DNA from: Siphonodentalium dalli
Lineage: Eukaryota; Mollusca; Scaphopoda; Gadilida; Siphonodentaliidae
NCBI GenBank assembly: GCA_032622095.1
Contig: CP136067.1
Location: forward strand, 43,319,549-43,383,548
DNA: 64,000 nt
Reading direction: 5' to 3'
Shown: one piece after another, positions 43,670 through 54,924 of the stretch
Position numbering within the stretch: the first letter of the stretch is position 1
Layout of the letters: each line of letters starts with the position of its first letter
Translations under genes and position numbers: made by a program
The notes under the pieces: model-generated
What the model was told of the DNA's origin: nothing
The model's database searches: none
Seen by the model: only the letters and a program-made list of their open reading frames with translations

Positions 43670-45684
43670 GGTATCCAGCTAACTGGGACCTTGGCTAACT
43701 GGGACCTTGGCTAACTGTGACCTCAAGTCAGGCTAACTGGGACCTTGGCTAACTGGGACCTTCTGGCTAACTGGGACCTTGGCTGACTGGGACCTTGGCT
43801 AACTGGGACCTTCAGATATATTATTAATCATTTAATTTTTTTAAAGTCATGAGAAAGTTAAAAACTGGGACCTCAAGTCAGGCTAACTGGGACCTTGGCT
43901 AACTGTGACCTTCTGGCTAACTGGGACCTTGGCTGACTGGGACCTTGGCTAACTGGGACCTTCAGATATATTATTAATCATTTTATTTTTTTAAAGTTAT
44001 GAGAAAGTTAAAAACAAATGAAATGTTAACATTTTAGATAAATAACATTAAACAAAACAGTAAAAACACAATTAGATGGAGTTTTTTTTTAATTAAGATC
44101 TAAAGTATTATTTTTTTATTTAAGACATGACATAATTAGCACACTGCTGAGAGGACCATTTAAATTCAACATTATTTTTTATTTATTTTTTTTATTAAGA
44201 TCCAAAGTATTATTTTTTTATTTAAGACATGACATAATTAGTACATAATTAATACATACCTGTGCTGATATGCTGTGACATTGGGTATCCAGCTAACTGG
44301 GACCTTGGCTAACTGGGACCTTGGCTAACTGGGACCTCAAGTCAGGCTAACTGGGACCTTGGCTAACTGGGACCTTGGCTGACTGGGACCTTGGCTAACT
44401 GGGACCTTCAGATATATTATTAATCATTTTATTTTTTTAAAGTTATGAGAAAGTTAAAAACAAATGAAATGTTAACATTTTAGATAAATAACATTAAACA
44501 AAACAGTAAAAACACAATTAGATGGAGTTTTTTTTTAATTAAGATCTAAAGTATTATTTTTTTATTTAAGACATGACATAATTAGCACACTGCTGAGAGG
44601 ACCATTTAAATTCAACATTATTTTTTATTTATTTTTTTTATTAAGATCCAAAGTATTATTTTTTTATTTAAGACATGACATAATTAGTACATAATTAATA
44701 CATACCTGTGCTGATATGCTGTGACATTGGGTATCCAGCTAACTGGGACCTTGGCTAACTGGGACCTTGGCTAACTGGGACCTCAAGTCAGGCTAACTGG
44801 GACCTTGGCTAACTGGGACCTTCTGGCTAACTGGGACCTTGGCTAACTGGGACCTTGGCTAACTGGGACCTTCAGATATACTATTAATCATTTCATTAAA
44901 ATCAATTTTTATTAAGTCATGAGAAAGTTAAAAACAAATGAAATGTTAACATTTTAGATAAATAACATTAAACAAAACAGTAAAAACACAATAAAAACAA
45001 TATACAAGTCTGCTGGTTTTGCAGTTCTGTGTAGCACGATGGAGGCTGTAGCACTGTATCTGCATGTATATACCCATACAGTACTGGTATGCTGTATTTA
45101 CTCTCTGTCACGCATGTCACGTTCTTCAACTGGTGAGAATACCTGAGTGCATTCTCTGTAAATTGGCCTCTATATAGCTGTCCATATGTTGTCTTTACTG
45201 TTAAATACACTCACTGCTGATGACTGGTCAGTTGTTATAAGTGAACACAAGTAAGCTGACAATCTGATTATGATTGATACATTTTGGTATCCAAAACAAG
45301 CTATCGATATTGGCCGACTTATAATCATTCTGAATTTGGTCGCCGATAAAGCTTTGATGGGTGACTTCCTCGACTCGAATCAAATATTTTTGACCCCCGA
45401 AGCCATTGAAATAGTAATTGAGAGGAGTTTTATCGGATTGAGTACCTTTAAGTCAGGTTGAAACAAATCTAAAACATTTTTGAAGCAATAACATAAATAA
45501 AACAAACAATATTCTATTATCAATGTTCTATTCTACTAATATATGTAATAAATATAACCAAGGTCCCAGTTAGCCAAAGGTCCCAGTTAGCCAAGGTCCC
45601 AGTTGGTCATGGTCCCAGTTATCAAAGGTCCCAGTTAGCCCAAGGTCCCAGTTAGCCAAGGTCCCAGTTAGCTGACATTCCTGC
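43670..45684. mobile_element. 2-kb element with GGCTAACTGGGACCTT arrays at its ends
   Basis: Both termini consist of tandem 16-bp motifs, GGCTAACTGGGACCTT on the left and the complement AAGGTCCCAGTTAGCC on the right (45560-45672). The interior holds further motif blocks at 43855, 44285 and 44735 and a 446-bp direct duplication. The outer flanks are ATGCATGC on both sides (43662 and 45685), a possible 8-bp target duplication, though this sequence is its own complement and so is weak evidence. No transposase is present. A fragment of the AGGTACTCAA MITE is nested at 45345-45452. Confidence 0.78.
45345..45452. repeat. Fragment of the AGGTACTCAA-family MITE
   Basis: Contains AGCTTTGATGGGTGACTTCC, TCGACTCGAATCAAATATTT and TTATCGGATTGAGTACCTTT: one end of the family seen intact at 42451. 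The other end is absent. Confidence 0.85.
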
Positions 45685-45692
45685 ATGCATGC

Positions 45693-46660
45693 TGGTGATG
45701 ATGGAGTATAGCCTATATGGAGACATAGGGAAAATAAATGATTGCTATAGGCCCTAATTAAGATATTCCAAATTTATGACCTAGAAGGATACATGATTGA
45801 ATTAATGTCAAATATCTAGACCATGGCATCTACAGTCGCCTTCTCACTTTGATGCAATTGTTGAAGAAATTCCACGACATGCGTTGGGTTAACAATTACA
45901 CAATGGGGATTCCCCTAATTCTATTTTTAGACCTACTTATTACAAACTTGCGGAATTCACTCGTGCGGGTGTTTGCAGATCTCACTAGTGGCAATGATAT
46001 TTTCAGTGAAAATCATCATTTTATCGCTGTTTTTGTTATCCATAGCAGCTGATGAGGCGGACAATGAGGTTTTTGAGGCGAAGATAGGGCAAGAAAGTTT
46101 TAGTTTTGCGAAAGGACCCAGGTAATTATTGCCGAATATTGAGTTGTACATTTTACAACGAAAATTGGAAAGCTATTTTTCAAGGGAGGTTGTCACCGGA
46201 AAACCTCTCGTATATTGATCAAGGAATTCGACATTACCGTAACGAGAAGGCCGGGCGGTTAGAAGATAGTCATTCACATTATCATGATGAATTTGATGTA
46301 ATTTCATGAAAGTTTCCGCATACTTTTAGGGTTGAATTTGACATCGCTTACAAGCTTACGTGGCAAAATTTCAAGAAAGCAGCGGGGTTCCGCTCACGTT
46401 ATTGTGTTTGGGCACCGTGATGTATGTCCCGATCCAGCGACAATTATCCGCAACAGAGCATTTCAGTGGGATTAGATTTGTAATTTAAAACATTATTTTA
46501 TGGAAATAATGAATGTAGGCCTACATTATATTTTTATAAATTGCCTGAAACGTGTAATTTATCAACATGTTGTTCGATGAAATTTGGCCTTATTATCAAC
46601 AGAAACTTTCAGAAAGTCTCTTAATTTTATAGTTATCCATTTTCATATGCAATTTGGTAC
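45693..46660. other. No recognised gene
   Basis: Several open frames of 60-70 codons overlap on both strands without any domain or consistent splice structure. Confidence 0.35.
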
Positions 46661-46664
46661 GAAA

Positions 46665-47826
46665 CCGTTGTCTCATCGACTGTTTTCTAGGCCACTAATA
46701 ATTCTCGATGGTGAAAAATAATAGATTTCAAAAATTAATATCTAATAACACTGACCTTTGATAAGGAAACGGGCCCACTCGCCCCAGGGCCAGCTCGCCC
46801 CAGTTGACCTGGGCCAGCTCGCCCCGAGCCAGCTCGCCCCGGGCCAGCTCGCCCCAAGGGATAATGTCTTATTTAAGTTGTCGTTTTGGGGTCGTTTTGC
46901 TTGCTTTCTCTGGCTTACAGTCAAGTGATACCATACAAAGTGATACCCAAATCGGTCAACTGATACCCAAGATGTGTATCATTGAATTTGGAATGTTGAA
47001 TTAAATATACACACATTCGAGATCATTATTTGTCCGAACGTCATGTCGGAATATACTCCATTCCTCGATCGAAAATGTGCTTGAGTCGAGCCACTGCCGT
47101 TGTATATAGTCGCAGATACAACGGAACATATTTGTGGTTATGATGTCAGATAAATATTGCACTGCTTATATACGGTATGTGGTCGGCATATGAAAGTGAT
47201 TATCTATCACACTGAAGCCATCTCATCCTCTGAAGTGTGAGGTGTGATTAGTCGACTGGTTACTGTGTAAACAAGCTGCTTCTATTGTTTTGATAGGATA
47301 TGAATGGGGATATTATAACGGCTTCTAAGGGTTTCCCAAACTCCAGAGATATAGTGAGATGAACTCAGAGAATAAGAGAAACTTTAATATCCAGAATGTG
47401 AAAACAGTTCATTATTGTTATTTATGAATTCGCCGGTTCGTCGTTTAAACCAACTAGTGTGATAAACTGCATGGCTATTATCTTTGCTAACAAACATGCC
47501 TAAAGTAATCTAAATGTCAAAATTGATGGTCATAACTCTGAAATATATCATAATCTGAACTTAAGAAATTAATATATTAATATATATTAACTTATTTACA
47601 ACTTTAATACAAATGTAATACCCGGGCCAGCTCGCCCCTGAAAGGTGGGCCAGCTCGCCCCAAAAACGGCCTGGGGCGAGCTGGCCCTGGGGCGAGTGGG
47701 CCCGGATCCTTTGATAACATGTACTAGTAGATGGGTTCCTCGAATCGAATCAAATATTTTTTGCCCCTGAATCCAAATAAATAGTAATTGAGGGGCACTT
47801 ACTAGTAGTAGGATTGTGCATCTTTA
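46665..47826. repeat. AGGTACTCAA-family MITE remnant split by a later insertion
   Basis: The left part (to 46764) has GGTGAAAAATAATAGATTTC and ATTAATATCTAATAAC. The right part (47710-47826) has AGATGGGTTCCTCGAATCGA and ATAGTAATTGAGG. The two parts join across the element at 46765-47709, which gives its empty-site sequence and shows the MITE is older. Confidence 0.78.
46765..47709. mobile_element. 945-bp element with GGGCCAGCTCGCCCC arrays and 8-bp TSD
   Basis: TIRs GGAAACGGGCCCACTCGCCCC-like at left and the complement of GGATCCGGGCCCACTCG at right. Next to each TIR are tandem copies of the GC-rich motif GGGCCAGCTCGCCCC (four or more on the left, about three on the right). TTTGATAA flanks both sides (46757-46764 and 47710-47717). 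The interior is AT-rich and non-coding. hAT-like non-autonomous structure. Confidence 0.88.
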
Positions 47827-47884
47827 AATCTTGTGTAAAAAGTAAAATATTTATTCGAATTCACTCATTTAGCTCCATAACAAG

Positions 47885-48050
47885 TAAATACACAGAACGA
47901 CATGATGTGTAAATGGGTTTGTCGATACGGCACTTGTGCTGTCACGGAAGGATAGAACAAGAGGCGATTGCGCCTAAAGTTCTATCCTTCCATGACAGCA
48001 CGAGTGCCGTATCGACAAACCCAATTACACATCGTGTCGTTCTGTGTTTA
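47885..48050. mobile_element. 166-bp foldback element
   Basis: Arms of about 73 nt: TACACAGAACGACATGATGT, GGGTTTGTCGATACGGCAC, GGAAGGATAGAAC, and their complements, around a centre with GGCGATTGCGCC. Very similar arms suggest recent origin. I could not define the target duplication. Confidence 0.8.
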
Positions 48051-49084
48051 TTACACGCTTCGCATCCTAGAATCCGTGCATTAAAAATACAGGATTAGAA
48101 GGTTTATTCTTTTATTTAAATAGTTCCAGTTTCATGGTTGAGGCGAACATCATGTACGTCATTTTACGTCAAAAAGATGCATATGGAACGAATGTTCCAT
48201 ACGGATTTGTAAATATGGAACAGCAATAACACTGTACTTCTAGGAACAAGCGTGTAATAAATTCAATTTTAGTTCGCTGGAGTGAGAGCCAGCCATGGAT
48301 GATTATATATGCATGTATAGGGGTTGGTGAATGGTCTATGTTTGTCCTTGATCTTGTCAATAGTGAGTCTTTGGAAAAACGGCACATACTAATACAGATA
48401 GTAGATACAGAATATGTATATTTTTCATAAAATCATATTGAATTGACGTAGACTGAATCACACATTGGAATAATTGACTAAAGTCAGGAAAAGTATTTAG
48501 ACAAACTGTTTAAATTGTCGAAACATGTAATTTGAAACAAATCGAGGACGTCAGAATGGTAACGTAATTGACAGTGGACATGACAGACTACAGAAGCCTT
48601 TTTCGCTATGAAGTTTGATGTGCAGTTTCATATTCTTGACCACTAATGCAATGAGTGTCAATGGCACTGATGGGGTCGTTTTCGTAATGTTTTATACCTA
48701 AATGCATACCGTGTGCATTTATGTATACATAAATGCTATATGCTGTAAATAATTGCCATCTAATTCAATTCGAAACTATTTTTCTTCAGAAGTTCTGATA
48801 AAGGCATAAATTTCTTTTAGCACAAGGATAATATTGATCATTGGTCACATATTGATCTTAGTATTAAACAGGGGCTGAAAGAGCTGCATGGTTGTTTGAT
48901 CGATGAACCAAAGAACATGAACTAACAAATATGATCAACACATGTGCATTTATGTAGAAAACACTACGACAATGATCTCTGTCACGTGAATTTACGCGAG
49001 ACTGGTGTGCATTTATGTATACAGGGATGCACACCGTGCGCATCTATGTATAAAACATTACAACGACTCCATTAGCGTCAATGG
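48051..49084. other. No recognised gene
   Basis: TTATTACACGCTT at 48049 and its complement AAGCGTGTAATAA at 48246 may bound a roughly 210-bp element. The palindrome GCATTTATGTATACATAAATGC region lies at 48715-48736. No coding signal was recognised. Confidence 0.4.
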
Positions 49085-49310
49085 CCTGTATGTAGGGTCC
49101 TGCGAATTGGAGATTTTGATCGAATGGAATATCGAATCGAGTCTACGTAATCGAATCGAATATCGAATCGAATCATACCTGTGTGTTGCATTCTCAATTA
49201 GGCATTTAATGTTAATGATTAGACGATTTGAGAAATGTTCTATGAACTTCCATGAAATTCCATCATAACTTGTGTGGCGATCAACCATCGTTCCCGATAC
49301 TATTATCCAC

Positions 49311-50200
49311 CCCATGCATCCGGATATGCTCGTAGCGTAAGACATGCTCGTAGCGGAATAACCACATGGCCCGCCATTTGCACGTCGTCTTTAGTTGTCG
49401 TAAGTTATTTCATAAAAACACGGTGTATTTTACCTTGATTTTTTTTAAACGTTAACAGCGATAATCGGTCTACAGAAATGAGCGGTTGTGGTTTCTGCAA
49501 TTTGCATATTACTGTTCGATAATCGGGTTTTATACGAAAATTATGACCTGAAATACTTACTCGATATAAGTTTTATCAAATTTTAATGAATCTTTGCATT
49601 GACACATTATATAACATACAGTCTCTCAAAGTATGATATCTTAGCTTCAAAATGAACTGGACATGTTTGCAATGTCAATCATATTAGTGCCCGAAAAATT
49701 AGTTTCCATGGAGGCACTCACTTGATTTTGGGGCATGTCTATAGCAAACGTAAAACCACTGCTATAGACATACCATATTTTCTTGGTATGACCTGAATAT
49801 ATGGTTATTTTTTACTATGGAAAATGTAGGAACATGACTGAAAATGTTGTCTATTATATTAAGGGAATATCCGCGGAAATAGCAAAGTATGCAAAGACTA
49901 TATTGTCTGGGATGTTACCACAGAAATTGTAATTTTATGTAAGAAATGCAAATTTTGCCACAATTTTTGGCCTAACTTCCCGGTAAAATAGGATTAAACT
50001 GCGTCCATGTTTAAAGAAGTTTGATGTTCAGTTGGGTAAATTATAGCCACAAATAGTACCACCACCGTCAACCACTGGTATGTGTTGGTTTTGGTGCAAC
50101 ATGTGTCTAACCGCGAACGGTGTGCAAATCGCGGGCCATATGGTTATTCCGCTACGAGCATGTCTTCTGCTACGAGCATATCCGGATGCATGGGGTGTTA
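49311..50200. mobile_element. About 890-bp element with CCCCATGCATCCGGATATGC ends
   Basis: The left end CCCCATGCATCCGGATATGC, GCTCGTAGCG and AGACATGCTCGTAGCGGAAT is matched by its complement at 50131-50200. The interior is AT-rich without a recognised gene. The exact target duplication was not resolved. It is nested in the 4.2-kb hAT-like element. Confidence 0.8.
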
Positions 50201-50304
50201 ACTTCAATTGAGAATTGTTGAGAGAAAAAAAACAGATTAAGACGTCCATGCGGTCGTAATGACGATTAGATATATAACCACTAAACGGATTATCGGAATT
50301 AAAA

Positions 50305-50565
50305 TCACGCGCAATTTGTAGAGTTTGCATGTACATGCACAATTGCAAATCGGCACTCGGAAACACCCGTTTTTATAAACTTGAAGATGCAACAACAGTC
50401 GCAGGGTAGCCTGTTTATGTAGTGCTGGATGCTTAGATGTCTTGTTGGTCCAGACGCTTGCGATTTATATACCACGTTGCATTCATCACACGTGTAAGTT
50501 TCTGCACTACATGCAGCTTTTATCATGTTTAAAATAAACATGAATAACGGACGACAAATTGTCAA
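50305..50565 (-). pseudogene. BED-type zinc finger remnant of a hAT transposase
   Basis: An 86-codon minus-strand frame includes TYTCDECNVVYKSQASG and PTRHLSIQHY at residues 23-49. C26, C29, H43 and H48 give C-x2-C-x13-H-x4-H, the BED finger pattern used by hAT transposases to bind their ends. The catalytic domain is not visible nearby, and nested insertions interrupt the region, so this is a relic. Its place inside an element with hAT ends supports the call. Confidence 0.62.
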
Positions 50566-50650
50566 GTTTCAAGGAACGCTCCGAAACTGAAAGTCAACTT
50601 CAAAAGAAAACACCACCACACGCACTCTTCGACGCCGGGAGCACGTGTTG

Positions 50651-52546
50651 TTAGCTCAACTTTACTTTGTAAAGTTTGAGCTATTGCCATGGCTTGGTAT
50701 CCGTCATGCGTGTGTGCGTGATTCGTCAACAATTTCCTTTAGCACGGGCTACAGTTCGTACCTTTGGTCCGATTATTATGAAATTTGTCATGGATGTTGA
50801 CATTGACATGTAGATGGGAACGAGTCATTTTGGGGTCATTCGTAAAAAAACATGGCCACCATTGGCCATCTTGGATTTCAAAATTCAATCCATTAGCACG
50901 GGCTACAGGCCGTACTGTTCGTCTTATTGTCATCAAATTTGTCATGGATGTTAATTTTGACATGTAGATGGGAACGAGTAATTTTGGGGTCATTCGGCCA
51001 AAAAACATGGCCGCCAGCAGCTATCTTGGATTTTACTCTTTGTATGACTAAATCCTTTGACACAGGCTACAGGTCGTATCTTTGGTTGGATCATCATAAA
51101 ATTTGTCATGGATGTTAACAATGACATGTAGATGGGAACGAGTCATTTTTGGGTCATTCGGCCAAAAAATATGACCACCAGCAGCCATCTTGGATTTTAC
51201 TCTTTGTATGACTAAATTCTTTAGCACGGGCTACAGGTCGTACCTTTAGTCTGATCATCATGAAATTTGTCATGGCTGTTGAAATTGGAATGTAGATGGA
51301 ACGAGTCATTTTGGGGACATTAGGACAAAAAACATGGCCGCCAGCGGCCATCTTTGATTTCAAAATTTAATCCATTAGCACAGGCCTCAGGTCGTACTTT
51401 TCGCCTGATCATCATGAAATTTGTCATGGATGTTAATTTTGACATGTAGATGGGAACGAGTAATTTTGGGGTCATTCGGCCAAAAAACATGGCCGCCAGC
51501 AGCTATCTTGGATTTTACTCTTTGTATGACTAAATTCTTTAGCACGGGCTACATGTCGTACCTTTAGTCTTATCATCATAAAATTTGTCATGGATGTTAA
51601 CAATGACATGTAGATGGGAACGAGTCATTTTGGGGTCATCCGGCTGAAAAACATGGCCGCCAGCAGCAATCTTGGATTTTACTCTTTGTATGACTAAATC
51701 CTTTAGCACGGGCTACAGGTCGTACCTTTATTCTGATCATCAGAAAATTTGTCATGAATGTTAATAATGACATGTAGATGGGAACGAGTCATTTTGGTGT
51801 CATTCGGCCAAAAAACATGGCCACCAACAGCCATCTTGGATTTTACTCTTTGTATGACTAAATCCTTTAGCACGGACTACAGGTCGTACCTAGAGTCTGA
51901 TCATCATGAAATTTTTCATGGCTGTTGAAATTGGAATGTAGATGGGAAACGAGTCATTTTGGGGTCATTCGGACGAAAAACATGGCCACCAGCGGCCATC
52001 TTTGATTTCAAAATTCAATCCATTAGCACGGGCTACAGGTTGTACTGTTCGTCTGATCATCATGAAATTTGTCATGGATCTTAATATTGAGATGTACATG
52101 GGAACGATTAATTTTGGGGTCATTCAGCCAAAAAACATGGCCGCAGCAGCCATCTTGGATTTTACTCTTTGCATGACTAAATCCTTTGGCATGGGCTACA
52201 GGTCATACCTTTGGTCAGATCATTATGAAATTTGTCTTGACTTTTGACATGTAGATGGGAACGAGTCATTTTGGTGTTATTCGGCATTAAAACATGGCTG
52301 CAAGCAGCCATCTTGGATTCTACTCTTTGCATGACTAAAGCTATCAAATGTTTTTGAATTGTTGGAAAACATAGCCGCCAGCAACCGTCTTAGATTTTAC
52401 TTTTGTATACATGTATATATACAGTATATCTCTTCATGTTGATAAACTAGTAAATTAGACATTCAACTTTCCACATTCCATCGACAGTAACACATTAAAT
52501 CATTCCCTTTCCAAGTTGAGCTACAGTGTCATTGACACTTTCATTT
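50651..52546 (+). mobile_element. Element with about ten 167-bp tandem units and terminal hairpins
   Basis: Starts with hairpin AGCTCAACTTTACTTTG...AGTTTGAGCT, followed by a variable GTCATGCGTGTGTGCGTG stretch. It then has units of about 167 bp (TTAGCACGGGCTACAGGTCG, ATCATCATGAAATTTGTCAT, GACATGTAGATGGGAACGAG, CATGGCCGCCAGCAGCCATC) from 50745 to 52390. It ends near 52546 with AAGTTGAGCTACAGTGTCAT. This is a typical mollusc tandem-core element, probably Helitron-related. An isolated unit sits at 19450-19600. Confidence 0.8.
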
Positions 52547-53453
52547 ACATTATCGGCGATATTACAGAACGAATGTTGACTGCGAATTATGCGGAGGATG
52601 GGAAAGTTACATTTATTTTATTGTTAAATACACTTATTAAGTAACTTCATTTGGTTGTAACATATATCAACATACCATGCATAACATCATCTGGCCAATA
52701 TCCATTTGCAATCATATTTCGTTCGAACGACGAATCACTAGAAAAGGGGTTAGTGGTGTACTCCATTGGTACCTCGTGTGCGCGGTTTTAGACAAAACGG
52801 GAACAGGCAATCTGAATAAACTGATGTTTTTGTTGTACAATTTGAAAAAGTAGAATTACACCACAAAACTGGATCGAGATATCCATGGTAACTCGAGTAA
52901 TAACCAATCTGGACAATCGCTATTATAATTTACGCGTGTCGTCTGCGATCTCTGAGCTTTTGGCTACCATGTTCAAAGCTAGAATTAAGATGCATTTAGT
53001 CGTCCTATAGTGGCTAATTACTGGCTATACTTAGGTCTATATTAAATAGCATGCGAACATTCGCGATGTACAATAAGAATTATAAGGTGCATATATTCAT
53101 AATTTTCGGGAATTATATATATGGCACAGAAACAGCGAAGATCGACGTGTGCACTTGTCCGTAAACTGCTTACTTTTTTGTCAGTGTATATTCGAAATTT
53201 CGATTTGGAAATTTCGAATCGAATTTGACTTTCGAATCGAATCGAATATCGAATATTCTCAGGACCCTACCTGTATGTCAATAATATGTACATATGCAAT
53301 GTAGTTAATTTCTGAACAAAGTCTGCTACTTTTTTAATCTGTGAAAATGGTCATGTTAAATGACATATCAGGTATTTTAATTAGCCCACTTTGTGGGCTA
53401 TTGGTTCATTCTCATTCTATGCTGTTATAATGGGATGTCTGGAAGTGATACAC

Positions 53454-53660
53454 AGTAATGCCCTAAATAATTGACTCCTTAACCACAGCAGAATTATGGG
53501 TAATTTTTCAGGATTTAGTCGGAAATATGGCTTGTTGCCATTCATCGGAAAGCTGTGAGAGCTTTCCGATGAATGGCATCAAGCCATATTTCCGACTAAA
53601 TCCTGAAAAATTTCCCATAATTCTGCTGTTGTTAAGGAGTCAATTATTTAGGGAATTACT
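53454..53660. mobile_element. 207-bp foldback element abutting a POFUT2 exon
   Basis: Arms of about 100 nt: AGTAATGCCCTAAATAATTG, CAGAATTATGGGTAATTTTT, GACTAAATCC-type complement, around TCGGAAAGCTGTGAGAGCTTTCCGA. A TA lies at each boundary, so a TA duplication is possible. The right end is 29 bp from, or overlaps, the start of the first recognised POFUT2 exon. Confidence 0.85.
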
Positions 53661-53943
53661 ATACATCCATTAATAAATTTGTTTCGAAGGTATCTGCTAT
53701 ATGACGTTAATAGTGGAGAGGGATTCAACCTCCGGCGTGATGTTTATATGAGGATCGCCTGTCTAATGCAGAACCTGAACAAAGACGAGCCATGGGTGTT
53801 GGTGCTGCCACCTTGGGGCAGACTCTACCACTGGCAGTCTCAGGATGTCGGAGATCAGATAAAAATACCTTGGTCAAGGTTTTTCGATGTCAACAGTCTC
53901 TCAAAATTTATTCCAGTCATGGAATTTGCAGATTTTCTTAAAG
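53652..53943 (+). CDS. POFUT2: Protein O-fucosyltransferase 2, first recognised exon
   Basis: The exon encodes [20 protein letters not shown], then [20 protein letters not shown], then [19 protein letters not shown] and ends [17 protein letters not shown] and [15 protein letters not shown] are near-identical to metazoan POFUT2. This ER enzyme transfers fucose from GDP-fucose to Ser/Thr of folded thrombospondin type 1 repeats; the Glu of the GEGFN motif is the known catalytic base of the family. The donor is AAG|GTAGGT, leaving one base of a codon. The 5' end is either 53652 (acceptor TATTTAG, reading LFRRYLL, favoured because RR is conserved) or 53690 (acceptor TCGAAG). The signal-peptide exon upstream was not found. 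Confidence 0.92.
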
Positions 53944-53983
53944 GTAGGTCAGGTGTGCAACTAGTGAAATACATGTAACAACC

Positions 53984-54916
53984 TAGTCCAAGTCTTCTCG
54001 TACTAAAACTAGCTAAGATTTTGGGATGGAGATGCTAGTATTTAGTCCGAGTTCCAGGCCCATGCATTCCTATGACACTAGTTACGCCCAGGATCTGTGG
54101 CGGGAATCTGTGGTGTATTTTACTCGATTTACCTAACAAAGCAATACATGATGCTATATACATCGGAAAGAGTGACATCTTATGGTCATAATGGTGTATA
54201 ATAATCTAACTTTAATGTTAAATTACACATATAATATTCCGGTTGATTGCCACAAACATCGTTGTTTTTTCTGTTTGTTTACTTAACTGAAAGCCGAACT
54301 CAGGTTCCGAAGAACTTCAGCATTGTCCGGTGTTTGTTTTGGCCGAGACGAATTTCGATACAAACAAAATGGCGGCCCCCATGATGTTCTAATGCTCATT
54401 GTGTTTACACTGTTTTAAACTGTGAGATGGTTGTAATTCCCGTAATTTATTTAATGTATTACATTTATATCTTCAATATGTATTTAATCTATGTATTTAT
54501 TTATTTATTGTCATGTATAATTACGATTACAATGGAGAATTCATCGTGCGTGGTTGATTATAAAATCTACGGAATATTTTCACCGGGAAATGCCGAACGC
54601 AGTTCGCAAGGTCAACTGAGTTCGCATACTTTAAAAAATATGTAAACACTGCGGCAAATGTTTCTTTTCACATTAAATTACCGCTTTCAATTCACAACCG
54701 ATGTGGGTTTCAGATCAAATAGCATGTCTTCTGCGGAAACTATCCGTTTATTGTGGCAATTGTGATATTTTATTTCATATAATTGTGGTTTTATTTGAGC
54801 GGGTCACTAACGCTTAAGTCGTGTCATAGGAATGCATGGGCCTGGAACTCGGACTAAATACTAGCATCTCCATCCCAAAATCTTAGCTAGTTTTAGTACG
54901 AGAAGACTTGGACTAG
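53984..54916. mobile_element. 933-bp hAT-like MITE in a POFUT2 intron
   Basis: About 100-bp inverted ends beginning TAGTCCAAGTCTTCTCG and containing GGGATGGAGATGCTAGTATT and GGCCCATGCATTCCTATGAC. TAACAACC flanks both sides (53976-53983, 54917-54924), an 8-bp target duplication. The interior lacks a transposase and contains AAACAAAATGGCGGCCCCC. It starts 41 bp downstream of the exon donor. Confidence 0.9.
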
Positions 54917-54924
54917 TAACAACC

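Larger units (their letters stand above)
49093..53269. mobile_element. 4.2-kb hAT-like element with exact 8-bp TSD
   Basis: Ends TAGGGTCCTGCGAAT and ATTCTCAGGACCCTA are inverted repeats, each followed inward by clustered TCGAATCGAATAT motifs. CCTGTATG lies directly on both sides (49085-49092 and 53270-53277). TAGGG-type ends with an 8-bp duplication, and a BED zinc finger remnant inside (50305-50565, minus), point to hAT. It contains nested elements at 49311-50200 and 50651-52546, so little of the original interior remains. Confidence 0.9.

Noticed and set aside
54427-54645. Hydrophobic 72-codon frame as a membrane protein
   Set aside because: It lies inside the 933-bp MITE in a POFUT2 intron and is AT-driven.
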